Positions 36,295-45,608 of a DNA stretch of 61,593 bases are shown here, one piece after another. Location: assembly GCA_018821785.1 (NCBI GenBank), contig JAHJLI010000095.1:1-61593 (forward strand). The letters run 5' to 3'. The first letter of the stretch is position 1; each line of letters opens with the position of its first letter. Source of the DNA: Pseudomonadota bacterium (GTDB taxonomy: Bacteria > Desulfobacterota > Desulfobulbia > Desulfobulbales > Desulfocapsaceae). Both the position numbers and the translations under genes were made by a program. The notes below the pieces were generated by a model, which was not told the origin of the DNA, did no database searches, and was given only the letters and a program-made list of their open reading frames with translations.

Positions 36295-37025
36295 GGCAGT
36301 TTACCAGCAGCAATCATTTTGGTGTAAAGGATATGGGGCGAGAGCCAGGTGATCAGATCGTCGAAGTTAGCCTGGTGATAGGTGGTCGAAACAAAATCCC
36401 GGTTATTGGCAATACGGTATACGACACCTGACGGCCCGCCACCGACAGTTGCTTCGCCGGCATTGGCAACCTCGCCAGCCGAAGTGAAAGCTGCCCAGTT
36501 CTTGCCGATGGACACAACAACCACCGGCAGGGTGGCGGAGACAATGTTGCTGCAGGCCGCCTCGCGACAAACCCTCAGATCGGGAGCAAGAACAGTCATC
36601 GTTGTTGCCTGCATGCCACCGGCACCGGCTTTGGTAAAGGCGCTGGCATTGGCGGTTGTTACCGAATACCGGTAAGGGGCGTTCCAAGGATCAAGCAACA
36701 GACCATCGGCGTTGACTGCCCCACTCAGTCCCAGGGTAGCTGACGGGACGAAACCGTGTTGGCGGCTGCATACCCCGCCGCCAACCGGCAGTTCGGCGCC
36801 GTTACTGGCCGGGGTGGCTGGACATGGCAGACGGCCGTTGGCCTGGGCGTAGCCGTACAGAGCGTCGATAATCCCGTCCATCTGGGCCTTGGCATCGCTG
36901 CGTCTGGTGTTCTCAGTGGTCTGGCTGAGCGACATCATCAGTCCGCCAAGCAGCAAAGCGACGATAACCATGACCATGGCCATCTCCACTAGGGTGAAAC
37001 CGGAGGTATTGCCATAGCTCTTCAT
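36291..37025 (-). CDS. prepilin-like protein with Cys-rich globular domain
   Basis: 244 residues from the ATG at 37025. Leader MKSYGNTSG precedes FTLVEMAMVMVIVALLLGG, then a domain with LPCPATPASNG, GGVCSRQHGFVP and WNAPYRYSV. The CPATPA region recurs in the next gene (MCPDTDAPAF), so both minor subunits may share a fold. Possible disulfides: four Cys in the mature protein. Likely a minor pilin of the MshO/MshC kind; the exact counterpart is unclear. Confidence 0.8.
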   Translation of the reverse strand: MKSYGNTSGFTLVEMAMVMVIVALLLGGLMMSLSQTTENTRRSDAKAQMDGIIDALYGYAQANGRLPCPATPASNGAELPVGGGVCSRQHGFVPSATLGLSGAVNADGLLLDPWNAPYRYSVTTANASAFTKAGAGGMQATTMTVLAPDLRVCREAACSNIVSATLPVVVVSIGKNWAAFTSAGEVANAGEATVGGGPSGVVYRIANNRDFVSTTYHQANFDDLITWLSPHILYTKMIAAGKLP

Positions 37026-37039
37026 ATTTCGTGCCCTCC

Positions 37040-38026
37040 TCAGCAATGGGTCTGGCTTCGGCCGATGGTGGCGCTGCCAAAAGTGAGCGTATAGGTGATC
37101 CCGCAGCCGGCGAAGGCCAGGGTTACGCTGTTGCCGGACAGCGGGGTGTAAGTGGTGACAGTCGCCTGAAGCCACTGGTTGGCGGCCAGCCACGGCGGCG
37201 CGGCTGCAAAGGCCCCGGCAAAGGCCGCCTGGTCAGCTGGATAGGCACCGCCCGCCACATGATAGGCATCGAGGTGCTTCTTCATCTCCTCCACCACCCT
37301 TGCGGTCATCGGCAGCAGCAATTCGGAGCGCTTCACCGCCAGCACCCGGTCGTTGAAATTTTGTGGATTCGCCGGCCAACCGGTAACAAAGGCCGGGCCG
37401 AGGGCATTTCCCGCCTCCAGATAGGCGGCGGGACTGGTGCCAGGCCTGTTTTGTCCGCCGAAGGGCGGACCGGGGGCGATGATCACCGCGACAATATCGC
37501 CCTGGCCGTCAAGGCTTAAAGTGCCTGGGGTGGCACTGTTAAAGATATTGCTCAGCCCGCCTGCCGGATTGGCAAGCGCTCTGTCGGCCACCGCATACCA
37601 AAACTGCCGATCAACACCCGAACCATGATCGGAGAGCGGAAAGGGTTTTCCCGACGGCAGGGTAACATAATGCGGCAGACGGCCAATGGCGTTCGGACCA
37701 CAGGGCGAATTGGCCACCCCGTAGGGTGCAAGAGGGATTCCGGTGGCGTCGAAGGCCGGAGCATCGGTGTCTGGACACATCAGGTGCCCAACCCCAGCCC
37801 CGGCCGGGTAGTTGTCGGCATACATGACCGCAAAGGCAATAACCGAATCTTTAACCTTAGCAAGCGCCTCAGAGGTAGCTGCAGCCTCTTGCTCCTTGAG
37901 ATTGCCGCCGCCCAGTCCACGGAGAATCACCGTCATGGCAGCCACAAACAGCAGCAACATCATGATCAGTAGGGCCGCCCCTCTATGGCACCCAAAGATC
38001 GGCGAACGGCATGGTGATTTTTTCAT
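37040..38026 (-). CDS. PilX/MshP-like pilus protein
   Basis: 328 residues. The start MKKSPCRSPIFGCHRGAALL has the short Gly-Ala-Ala-Leu-type N-terminus of PilX/MshP proteins: a positively charged leader, Arg-Gly, then a helix with no FTLIE. A large domain follows with LMCPDTDAPAFD, GRLPHYVTLPSGKPF and FWYAVADRAL. It probably belongs to the tip or minor subunit set. It lies 14 bases upstream of the next prepilin gene. Confidence 0.75.
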   Translation of the reverse strand: MKKSPCRSPIFGCHRGAALLIMMLLLFVAAMTVILRGLGGGNLKEQEAAATSEALAKVKDSVIAFAVMYADNYPAGAGVGHLMCPDTDAPAFDATGIPLAPYGVANSPCGPNAIGRLPHYVTLPSGKPFPLSDHGSGVDRQFWYAVADRALANPAGGLSNIFNSATPGTLSLDGQGDIVAVIIAPGPPFGGQNRPGTSPAAYLEAGNALGPAFVTGWPANPQNFNDRVLAVKRSELLLPMTARVVEEMKKHLDAYHVAGGAYPADQAAFAGAFAAAPPWLAANQWLQATVTTYTPLSGNSVTLAFAGCGITYTLTFGSATIGRSQTHC

Positions 38027-38051
38027 TTTGCCATCTCCCCTTTTTCCATCC

Positions 38052-38618
38052 CTATGGTTTTATCGACCCTTCCTCGGCAGGTCCAGCGGAGGAGGCCGGC
38101 TCGGCCACACCGGCAGCCTTCGTGCCGGCAGAGGCATCCACTGGAGCAGGTTCATAGGCTTCCCGTATCCGGCCATTGTTCAGATCAAGGGTCTGACCGG
38201 GACGAAGAGGATACCTCATTCCGTTTTCCGGGACTTGGAGGAGAACTTGTCCTGCAGTGTAGGGTTTTTCCACCTCCACATTAACCTGGAGACCGGTGGC
38301 GGGGTACCGTTGGCCATTCAGCCAAAGGGCCTGCACCTTGTCCTTCCGAGTTACCGTCCCGCCCAAAGTGATGAGCCGGGGTCGGTTTTTCGTATCATCC
38401 ACCTTGTCGGTCGGCGCAACGTCAAATGGGGTTTGCCGAACGGAGGCCTCGCGAAGTATTTCCAGAACGGTCCTTTCTTCAGGTGTGTAGAAAAACCGAT
38501 CCAGCACCTCTTCCCCTGCGTTTGCCGACAGCGCCAGGCCGTGCGACATGGCCAGGACAAGGATACCCCCGACCACCTTTCTTCGCAACTGCCACCCACC
38601 CCATCTTATCCTCGCCAT
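38052..38618 (-). CDS. MshK-like pilus assembly protein
   Basis: 188 residues with a signal peptide (about 1-35, ANA|GE). The central part (about 80-150) has ITLGGTVTRKDKVQALWLNG and LRPGQTLDLNNGRIREAY, the pattern of MshK, a periplasmic protein of MSHA biogenesis. A Pro/Ala-rich tail follows. Position right after the MshJ-like gene agrees with the msh order I-J-K. Confidence 0.65.
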   Translation of the reverse strand: MARIRWGGWQLRRKVVGGILVLAMSHGLALSANAGEEVLDRFFYTPEERTVLEILREASVRQTPFDVAPTDKVDDTKNRPRLITLGGTVTRKDKVQALWLNGQRYPATGLQVNVEVEKPYTAGQVLLQVPENGMRYPLRPGQTLDLNNGRIREAYEPAPVDASAGTKAAGVAEPASSAGPAEEGSIKP

Positions 38619-38662
38619 AACCAGCCTCCCTGTCTATCCGCCCACTGTTCACCACCCATCCG

Positions 38663-39334
38663 TTACATGGGGGGAGGTGGCTCCGGCTGTTCACCTCCGA
38701 CGTCCGTGGTCTTGCTTACCGTCAACCATAAAATCTTGCATGAGCTGCTCAGATTCTGGCGTAATACAGGACGTGCATTCTCTTTATCGCTGCCTAAGCG
38801 TTTTATCGAACAGTCTTCAGCCACAAAAAGCCCCAGCTTCATAGCATTCAACCCGTCAAACAAACGAAAAAGGTCCTCCTCATGCAAGAGAGAGATGCTG
38901 ACGAGAATCCGGCTGACCCGCACCTCCATCCCCTCACCGGGGATCCCAGGGCTGCCGTCCCGTCCCAGAGGGAGTATGGCCTGCTGTTCGACATCGAGCT
39001 GCAGCGGATAGAGGAGCTGGCGGGCACGGACCCGGTCGACGGTTTCCACCAGTTCCAGCCGATCCTCCTCGCCGACAACCCGATCTTCCAGCAGTTGCTG
39101 GTAGCGGTCGCAATAATCGCGAACGATCCTGGCCTCCTCCTCAATCTGGTGCACCGAGGAAATGGCCTGTGTCCGCTCCGCCCGGGCTGCCTTGAGCTCA
39201 CGTTCATTGCCCCCCCTGTACTGGTGAGCGGCACCATACCAGACCGCGCTGACCAGAAGGGCGACGGCCAGCCACAATACTGGCCATTTCAACAGGAGCA
39301 TATCCTCTTGATGCGGGGAGAATTTCATCTTCAT
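38663..39334 (-). CDS. MshJ/PilO-like membrane protein
   Basis: 223 residues: one membrane helix (about 17-35), a coiled coil (about 45-105) and a small periplasmic domain. This is the PilO/MshJ layout of the alignment complex. The ATG overlaps the MshI-like stop by ATGA. Sequence conservation is low; the call rests on layout and gene order. Confidence 0.65.
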   Translation of the reverse strand: MKMKFSPHQEDMLLLKWPVLWLAVALLVSAVWYGAAHQYRGGNERELKAARAERTQAISSVHQIEEEARIVRDYCDRYQQLLEDRVVGEEDRLELVETVDRVRARQLLYPLQLDVEQQAILPLGRDGSPGIPGEGMEVRVSRILVSISLLHEEDLFRLFDGLNAMKLGLFVAEDCSIKRLGSDKENARPVLRQNLSSSCKILWLTVSKTTDVGGEQPEPPPPM

Positions 39335-40944
39335 CGCTGCCGCTGGTATTCGAGTTTCAGTGAAAACTCGGCCAAGATGTCGCCGTCGTCCAGTTTGGCC
39401 TTGACGGTAGTATTGGGTTTGGTGTCCGTCGGCATGGCAAGGGGCGTGACCTTCATGCCGGGCATCTTCTCCAGGGCGGCGATGAGGGCGCCGACACTCT
39501 GCTGGGCATTGCCATATCCGCCACTTGGTGAGACCACGCCGCTAACCACGGTGACCGCCACCGCCTTGCCGGCGAGGAGGTCCGGCAGAATGGCTGGAAC
39601 CGGAACTTGTCCTAACTCCACTCCGGCGGCTTCAGGCAGTCTTTCGGCATTTGCATTCGTACCGTCCACGAACCCGGTTTCGGTGTACAGTTGCCAATCA
39701 AACTGCTGAAGGTATATATCCGGACACGATGCCAAGGCCCGACTTACCATGATCATCATTGACTTAGGTAAGATCTCCTGCACCTGAATCCGTTCGGCCG
39801 ATTCCACCACCGCCCGCATATCCGCCGCCGGGATCGGGGTTTCCGGAAAAGTCCGCTGCAGTTCCCCGTACTGACCCTGAAATCGCAGTGTCTCCTGTAA
39901 CAGCTGTTGCCGCTCTGTGCCCATGGTGAAGCCCTCATGCAAAAGAAGTCCTCCAGCCGGCATGGCAGCCAGCACCATGAGAGAGGTGCCGACAATCAAT
40001 CCCTGGCGGATTTGCCGCAGCCGGTGATAACGGGTAACTCGCGACGGCGCGTAGGCGTTAAACAGTTTCCCTGCCCGCAGAGCCTGGCAGATTGAGAGAT
40101 ACACGGAGCCATGATCACCAATAACCTCCGGATCGATACCCAGTTCGGCACCAACCATCCCGGTCTCATGGACATGAAACTGGAGCATCGGTGAGGCCAC
40201 CAGCCCCTTGCCGAGTTCCCCGGCCATCCCGTCCGCTGCGCAGACATGGACTTCCAAGGGCTTGTCGTGGGGAAGGAGCTTCTGTCTCTCCAGATACTGC
40301 CGGGTATGACGGCACTCGGCCAGCAGCCTTTCGGCCAGGCTCTCCGACTCGAAAATTGAAAGGAGCCTGCTGAACTTTACCTTCTTTTTTTGCAGATACG
40401 TCTGGCGCAGGCCGATCCGCTCCTCCAGATTGACCAGGAGCAGATGCGGCAAAGTGCCAAGTTGCATGAATTCGCAGAAGAGTTCCATGAGCAGCGGCAC
40501 CGAGACAATGCCTTTGATCCTGACTTTTTTCTGTAAAAGATAGTCGATCCAGGGGTCAAGCTGCTCGGTATTGGTCAGTGCGCTGAGCAACACCCGATCG
40601 TCCCGCCTGCCACCCTCTTCCCGGTCCTGGATCCTTATCGAGCGATATTCGGTGTTGCGAAAGTGTTGGAGGAGCTTGCGTTCCAGCAGCATTTTTTGAT
40701 CTTTTCCGCGAACATGGGCAACGGATTCAACCCGGAAATCCTCTTCACTCAGGTCGACGACAAAATAGACAGGAATGTCGGATGAGTCACTCATATACCG
40801 ATCAAAGCCGGCAAGGCCCATTTCATCGACGGAAAACTCTTTTTCCTCGGTGAGGTGTTCCTTGCCGCCGGAGAAGACATGCAACGTCCGTGAGGTAAAA
40901 AGAAGAATACGAACTGTATTTTTTTTAGTGTTCTGAAACAGCAT
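39331..40944 (-). CDS. MshI-like protein (PilM-like and PilN-like parts fused)
   Basis: 537 residues. The N-terminal cytoplasmic part (about 1-300) has an actin-like fold in layout, with VYFVVDLSEEDFRVESVAHV, LLERKLLQHFRNTEYRS and RRDDRVLLSALTNTE. A membrane helix (about 312-335) is followed by a periplasmic coiled coil and PilN-like domain. In other type IV systems PilM and PilN are separate; here they form one chain, as in MshI/GspL. It should connect the ATPase side to the MshJ-like protein. Confidence 0.7.
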   Translation of the reverse strand: MLFQNTKKNTVRILLFTSRTLHVFSGGKEHLTEEKEFSVDEMGLAGFDRYMSDSSDIPVYFVVDLSEEDFRVESVAHVRGKDQKMLLERKLLQHFRNTEYRSIRIQDREEGGRRDDRVLLSALTNTEQLDPWIDYLLQKKVRIKGIVSVPLLMELFCEFMQLGTLPHLLLVNLEERIGLRQTYLQKKKVKFSRLLSIFESESLAERLLAECRHTRQYLERQKLLPHDKPLEVHVCAADGMAGELGKGLVASPMLQFHVHETGMVGAELGIDPEVIGDHGSVYLSICQALRAGKLFNAYAPSRVTRYHRLRQIRQGLIVGTSLMVLAAMPAGGLLLHEGFTMGTERQQLLQETLRFQGQYGELQRTFPETPIPAADMRAVVESAERIQVQEILPKSMMIMVSRALASCPDIYLQQFDWQLYTETGFVDGTNANAERLPEAAGVELGQVPVPAILPDLLAGKAVAVTVVSGVVSPSGGYGNAQQSVGALIAALEKMPGMKVTPLAMPTDTKPNTTVKAKLDDGDILAEFSLKLEYQRQR

Positions 40945-41027
40945 ATCGCAGGTCGCCTCTCTTTACAGGACCATCATATATCACAAGGCCATAAGTTTCG
41001 TACGAGCAGGCAAGCTGCTCAACTCAG

Positions 41028-42233
41028 TTATATCTTGATTTTACTGATTGTATCATAAATGGGACCGAGCACCGAAAGCATTACCCATCCGAGAATGGAT
41101 CCAAGAACCACAGTCATAATCGGCTCTATCATCGCTTGGGCCTTGGCAATGGCATCCTGGATGTCCCGATCATAAAAATAGCTGACATTGAGCAGCGCGC
41201 GGTCGAGAGCCCCTGTGGTTTCGCCGACCTGCAGCATCCTCACCACCAGGGGCGGAAACAAGCCGCTGTTTTCAAAAGCGGCGGCAATGCCACCTCCCGA
41301 CTGGATACTTTCCTCCACATCCTGCAACGCTTCGACTATCTGAAGATTGCCGACAATCCCTTCAGCAATCTTCAAACTGTGCAGAATCGGGATCCCTGAT
41401 GCATACATCATCGAGAAAAAATTGGCAAAGCGCGACAACAGGATCTTCTTCAATACCGGGCCAATCAACCAAACCCTCAGCTTCCAACCATCAAGGTGAT
41501 ACCGTACCTTGGTACTGGTTGCGGCCAACAGCTTTATCCCGAAGAACAGGCAGGTTGGCAGAAACAGGATCAAATACCAATAATCGACGGTGAAATTTGA
41601 TACTGCAATCAGGGCCCTGGTGTGGAACGGCAAATTACCACCCATTCCCTTAATAAATTCGACCAGTTGCGGCACCAGATAAATCATCAGGAAAAAGGTG
41701 ACAGCAAAAACCACCGTGCCGACAAAGGCCGGAAACATCAGCAATTTCTTGGTGGTGGCGGCCAGTTCGTCCTGCCACTTGATGGTCCTGTTCAGGGAGG
41801 CAAAAACTTTTGCCAGCTCTCCGGTCACCTCGCCGGCAATAATCAGATTGACGAAAAGGACATCGAACACCGCCGGATGCTCGGCCATAGCAGCAGAAAG
41901 GGCCTTGCCGCCCTCCACCTCGCTGATCAGATTGGCGATCACTTCCTGAAAACGGGGATGCTCCAAGCTGTCGCGTAAATCGGCCAACCCTTCCAACAGC
42001 GGCACTCCGGCATCGAGCAACTGCTCCATATGAAAGCAGAAGTTGATGAGATCGATGCGATGCACTTTGCGGATGCCGAACATCGGCTTTTTCGGATTGC
42101 GGATATGGCAGTTGATAAGATCAAGCCCCATCCGCGACAAACGTTGCTCCAGGTCGGCAATATTGGAGGCATCCAGATTACCGGTCCTGACTTTCCCCTT
42201 GCCGGAGACTGCTTTGTATTCGAAGAGGGCCAT
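41028..42233 (-). CDS. mshG: type IV pilus/T2SS inner membrane platform protein (MshG/PilC/GspF family)
   Basis: 401 residues from MALFEYKAVSGKGK at 42233; an upstream extension overlaps the ATPase gene. Two T2SSF domains (about 65-190 and 270-395) with three membrane helices and motifs such as FCFHMEQLLDAGVPLLEGL and LLQVGETTGALD-type sequence, read here as RMLQVGETTGALDRAL. It is the membrane platform on which the ATPase acts. It follows the ATPase gene by 19 bases. Confidence 0.88.
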   Translation of the reverse strand: MALFEYKAVSGKGKVRTGNLDASNIADLEQRLSRMGLDLINCHIRNPKKPMFGIRKVHRIDLINFCFHMEQLLDAGVPLLEGLADLRDSLEHPRFQEVIANLISEVEGGKALSAAMAEHPAVFDVLFVNLIIAGEVTGELAKVFASLNRTIKWQDELAATTKKLLMFPAFVGTVVFAVTFFLMIYLVPQLVEFIKGMGGNLPFHTRALIAVSNFTVDYWYLILFLPTCLFFGIKLLAATSTKVRYHLDGWKLRVWLIGPVLKKILLSRFANFFSMMYASGIPILHSLKIAEGIVGNLQIVEALQDVEESIQSGGGIAAAFENSGLFPPLVVRMLQVGETTGALDRALLNVSYFYDRDIQDAIAKAQAMIEPIMTVVLGSILGWVMLSVLGPIYDTISKIKI

Positions 42234-42252
42234 GGTGTCGAAGGATGTGAAG

Positions 42253-43962
42253 TTAGCTTGACAAACGATCGGTAAGGTCAACCACCCTACTGATCTCATC
42301 CAGGCTGGTAGTGCCATCCAATACCCGGCGACAGGCATCATCCGCCAAAGGCCTGAAACCATTGTCCTTGGCCATGTTCAATAATTCACGGGTGCTGATC
42401 CGCCGGGCGATCGCTTCTTCCATTTCGGCGTTGATCTTCAGCAATTCCATTACCGTCATCCGCCCTTTATAGCCCCGTTGCTCGCACTCCTTGCAGCCAA
42501 CCGCCTGGTGGATGGTGACCTCCCCCTCGTCGGGACCAAGCCCAAGCAACTTGCGCTCCAATTCTCCGGCCGGCTGGGAACTCTTGCACGTCGGACAGAG
42601 TCTGCGGACCAGGCGCTGGGCGACAATGCCGATTATATTGCCGGCAATAATATCCGGCAGCACCCCTATATCCAGCAGCCGGGGAATGGCTCCGACCGCC
42701 GAATTGGTATGCAGGGTGGAGAACACCTGATGCCCGGTCATCGCCGCGCGAAAAGCCATCTCTGCCGTTTCATGGTCACGGATCTCGCCAACCAGGATCA
42801 CGTCCGGGTCCTGCCGCATCATCGAGCGGATGCCGTCGGCAAACCCCATCTTGGCGTTTTCATTGATCGACGATTGACGAATCAGAGGCATGGGGTATTC
42901 CACCGGATCCTCCATGGTCATGATATTGATCGCCTCGGTGTTCACATGGCTAAGCACCGAATATAGGGTGGTGGTCTTGCCGCTGCCGGTGGGGCCGGTT
43001 ACCAGGATAATCCCTTCAGGCCGGGCCAACATCAGTTTTAATTGATGCAGGTTGTCGTCGGTCAAACCGAGTTTATCCAGGGCAACAATGCCCTTCTGCC
43101 GATCGAGGATGCGCAGGACGATGTTCTCACCGTGGATTGTCGGTTGGGCTGCGACCCGGAAGTCGATCTGCCTGCCGACCAGCGACAGTGAGATACGTCC
43201 ATCCTGCGGTGCCCTCGATTCGGCAATATTCATGGTACTGATAACTTTCAAGCGGACCACCATGGCAGGCCAGTAGTTCTTGTGCAGGCTGCGTACCTGG
43301 CGGAGCACCCCGTCGATGCGGTAGCGGATACGTAAGAACCCCGACTCCGGCTCGAAATGGATATCGGAAGCCCCGCGTTGCACTGCGTCGGCGAGAAGGG
43401 CGTCGATCAGACGAACCATCGGATGGCTGTACTCGTTGTTACCAAGTTGCAAACTCTGATAATCGATTTCACCGGTCTCAATCTCCCGTAGAATGCCGTC
43501 GATGGACAGTTCGAAGCCATAGAACTGTTCGATAGCTCGGGTGATTTCAGCCTCGCCGCCGAGCACCGCCGTTACCTGAAAAAGACCACGGTGCACTGCC
43601 CTGACCTGGTCCATGGCCACCACGTTAAAGGTGTCCGACATAGCAAGAGTCAGTATGTTGCTGACACGATCATAGGACAGCGGCAGAATATTATGGCGGC
43701 GAGCCAAATCCTGCGGCACCAGCTTGAGGGTCTCGGCGTCGATGACCGTGTTTGAAAGATCAACGCTGCCCTGCCCAATGTTCTCACTCAGGACATCGCG
43801 GATTATGGCATCGGTGACAAAGCCCAGCTCGATAAGGGTCTTGCCGAGTGGCTTATTGGTCAGTTTCTGCTCCTGCAGAGCAATGCGCAACTGGTCCTCG
43901 GAAACAAAGCCCTGCTCGACCAGGACAACACCCAGTGGTTTTTTTGTACCCTTGGCGGTCAT
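42253..43962 (-). CDS. mshE: pilus extension ATPase (MshE/PilB/GspE family)
   Basis: 569 residues. The N-terminal MshEN-type domain has two motifs (residues 9-32 and 38-61), but both begin PLG where the c-di-GMP motif has RLG. Walker A is GPTGSGKTT (323-331), followed by the Asp box, Walker B (VILVGEIRD) and His box. Four Cys of the zinc site lie in CPTC and CKEC. It drives pilus extension in the cytoplasm. It overlaps the TPR gene stop by ATGA. No PilT-type retraction ATPase is present in the window. Confidence 0.92.
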   Translation of the reverse strand: MTAKGTKKPLGVVLVEQGFVSEDQLRIALQEQKLTNKPLGKTLIELGFVTDAIIRDVLSENIGQGSVDLSNTVIDAETLKLVPQDLARRHNILPLSYDRVSNILTLAMSDTFNVVAMDQVRAVHRGLFQVTAVLGGEAEITRAIEQFYGFELSIDGILREIETGEIDYQSLQLGNNEYSHPMVRLIDALLADAVQRGASDIHFEPESGFLRIRYRIDGVLRQVRSLHKNYWPAMVVRLKVISTMNIAESRAPQDGRISLSLVGRQIDFRVAAQPTIHGENIVLRILDRQKGIVALDKLGLTDDNLHQLKLMLARPEGIILVTGPTGSGKTTTLYSVLSHVNTEAINIMTMEDPVEYPMPLIRQSSINENAKMGFADGIRSMMRQDPDVILVGEIRDHETAEMAFRAAMTGHQVFSTLHTNSAVGAIPRLLDIGVLPDIIAGNIIGIVAQRLVRRLCPTCKSSQPAGELERKLLGLGPDEGEVTIHQAVGCKECEQRGYKGRMTVMELLKINAEMEEAIARRISTRELLNMAKDNGFRPLADDACRRVLDGTTSLDEISRVVDLTDRLSS

Positions 43963-45608
43963 TTTCCCACCCCCGGATCAATGATCTCCATCCGTCCTTT
44001 GAGACCCTCTCGGTCGAAGCCGGCCGGGCGTGATTCAGCCAGGCTTATGGCTTCCCGGTAGTATCTGATGGCCGAAGAGAGCTGTCCCATATGTTCAAGG
44101 CTCACTGCCAGGTTAAAGCAATAGTCCGGCGACGGTGCGCCGCTCTTTGCCGCCGCCTGTACGGCGTTGAAATAGGCTTGCTGCGCCTCGCTCCAGCGTT
44201 GCCCGGCGGCATAGAGATTGCCGAGGAGAAAAAGGGGTGGAGCAAGGTCCGGGTGGACCTCAAGGATGAGCTTCAGCTCGCTTTCCAACCGCACAGGATC
44301 CCCCCCCGCCATAACTGACAGGAGACCCGCTTTGGCAAGGGGATCCGAGGGATCCCTCGTCAATAGGCGAAGATAGAGATCCCTGGCCAAATCGGAATCC
44401 TGACCACGCACCGCCAGGGCGGCAAGGCCAAGCAGAGCGCCACGGTGATCCGGCTCGGCTTTCAAGATCTGTTGATAGCGACTCCGAGATTGTTGGTATT
44501 GCCCCATCTCAAACGCCCCGTTCGCAGCAGTAAGCAACGCGTCATTTTGCGGAGTGGCGGAACGTTTGGTGATGGTGATCGACTGCGGTGCAATAGCCTC
44601 CAGGCCCGAAACGGCAAGAGGTGCAGGCTCAAAACGCTCTCCCCCGGACAGGTCCACGCCGACCAAGGGAGCGGACGCAGCGACAACCGTTGCAGGTCTT
44701 GCCACCTCAGGCAACAAGGTCCCAGGCCGTCCGCTCGCAGCAGGGGTGGCTGACAAGACGCCTGGACTACTGGAAGGCTGGGCATCGTCTCCCCTTTCCT
44801 GAGAATCCTGTCTTCCCAAATTAACAGGAACCGCCACCGGCTGGAGTCCCTCGACATTCACCTGTTTCGGTTGCGGTTCGATCGGCTCGACAGGAGGCGG
44901 AGGAACGTTGACAGCTTGAACAGGTTGAAAAGGCATCGGCACATTCTGAGCGGACATATACAGATAGACCGCCGCCCCGAGTATGCCAGTCACCAGCAAT
45001 AAACCATAACAGAACACCCGCAGCCGGAAAGACCGACGCTTGTGTCGGGATTTTGCAAGAAACACTGTTTGGGCAGCCTGCCGAGAAGCACCTGTCGACC
45101 CACTGGGGGACTTATGTCCGGCAATGGCTACAGGCGGCGAAACCTCGGCCGGTGAAATAATCGTAGCAGACGGGACAACCGTACTCTCCATCACCAGCTT
45201 TTCAGCTGACGGAACAGCAGTGCTCTCCATTACCGGCCTTTCAATAGACGGAGCATCGGTGCTTTCCATTACCTGCCTTTCCTCCGGCTGTGGCAAAGAG
45301 ATGACGGGTTCTTGAACCGGTGTGATATCCCCTTCATTTTCGGAGACCTCCCAACCTTCTAGCACAACCCGTGGCTCCTCTAAAGGCGCTGTCTCCTCTA
45401 TGTGCGTCTCGATTGTCAAAGGCTCATTCGCGAAAAGACTCGCTGAAGGAGGCTCGGCCGTTTCTTTTCCGGACGCTGCAGACGGTGTTGCGGTGCCCGG
45501 CACATCTGTGGTCCCCACATGAACTCCGGGCTCCGGCGGACGGCCACCCTCAGCCGCCTGCTTTTTCACCTGCTCAGCCTTGCGCAAGGCTTCCATCAAA
45601 AGGCTCAT
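43959..45608 (-). CDS. MshN-like TPR protein with tandem repeat linker
   Basis: 549 residues from MSLLMEALRKAEQ (45608), which overlaps the secretin stop by ATGA. A short cytoplasmic start is followed by a Pro/Ser/Thr-rich linker with three 13-residue repeats (VMEST..PS), one membrane helix (about 200-222), a second low-complexity linker and C-terminal TPR repeats (about 365-540). The layout matches MshN, a single-span protein of MSHA assembly. The linker between cytoplasm and membrane is unusually long. Confidence 0.75.
   Translation of the reverse strand: MSLLMEALRKAEQVKKQAAEGGRPPEPGVHVGTTDVPGTATPSAASGKETAEPPSASLFANEPLTIETHIEETAPLEEPRVVLEGWEVSENEGDITPVQEPVISLPQPEERQVMESTDAPSIERPVMESTAVPSAEKLVMESTVVPSATIISPAEVSPPVAIAGHKSPSGSTGASRQAAQTVFLAKSRHKRRSFRLRVFCYGLLLVTGILGAAVYLYMSAQNVPMPFQPVQAVNVPPPPVEPIEPQPKQVNVEGLQPVAVPVNLGRQDSQERGDDAQPSSSPGVLSATPAASGRPGTLLPEVARPATVVAASAPLVGVDLSGGERFEPAPLAVSGLEAIAPQSITITKRSATPQNDALLTAANGAFEMGQYQQSRSRYQQILKAEPDHRGALLGLAALAVRGQDSDLARDLYLRLLTRDPSDPLAKAGLLSVMAGGDPVRLESELKLILEVHPDLAPPLFLLGNLYAAGQRWSEAQQAYFNAVQAAAKSGAPSPDYCFNLAVSLEHMGQLSSAIRYYREAISLAESRPAGFDREGLKGRMEIIDPGVGK
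45156..45272 (-). repeat. three tandem 39-bp coding repeats
   Basis: Units at 45234-45272, 45195-45233 and 45156-45194 encode VMESTDAPSIERP, VMESTAVPSAEKL and VMESTVVPSATII. The first five residues are identical in all three. In-frame units allow change of linker length by slippage or recombination without breaking the gene. Confidence 0.8.
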
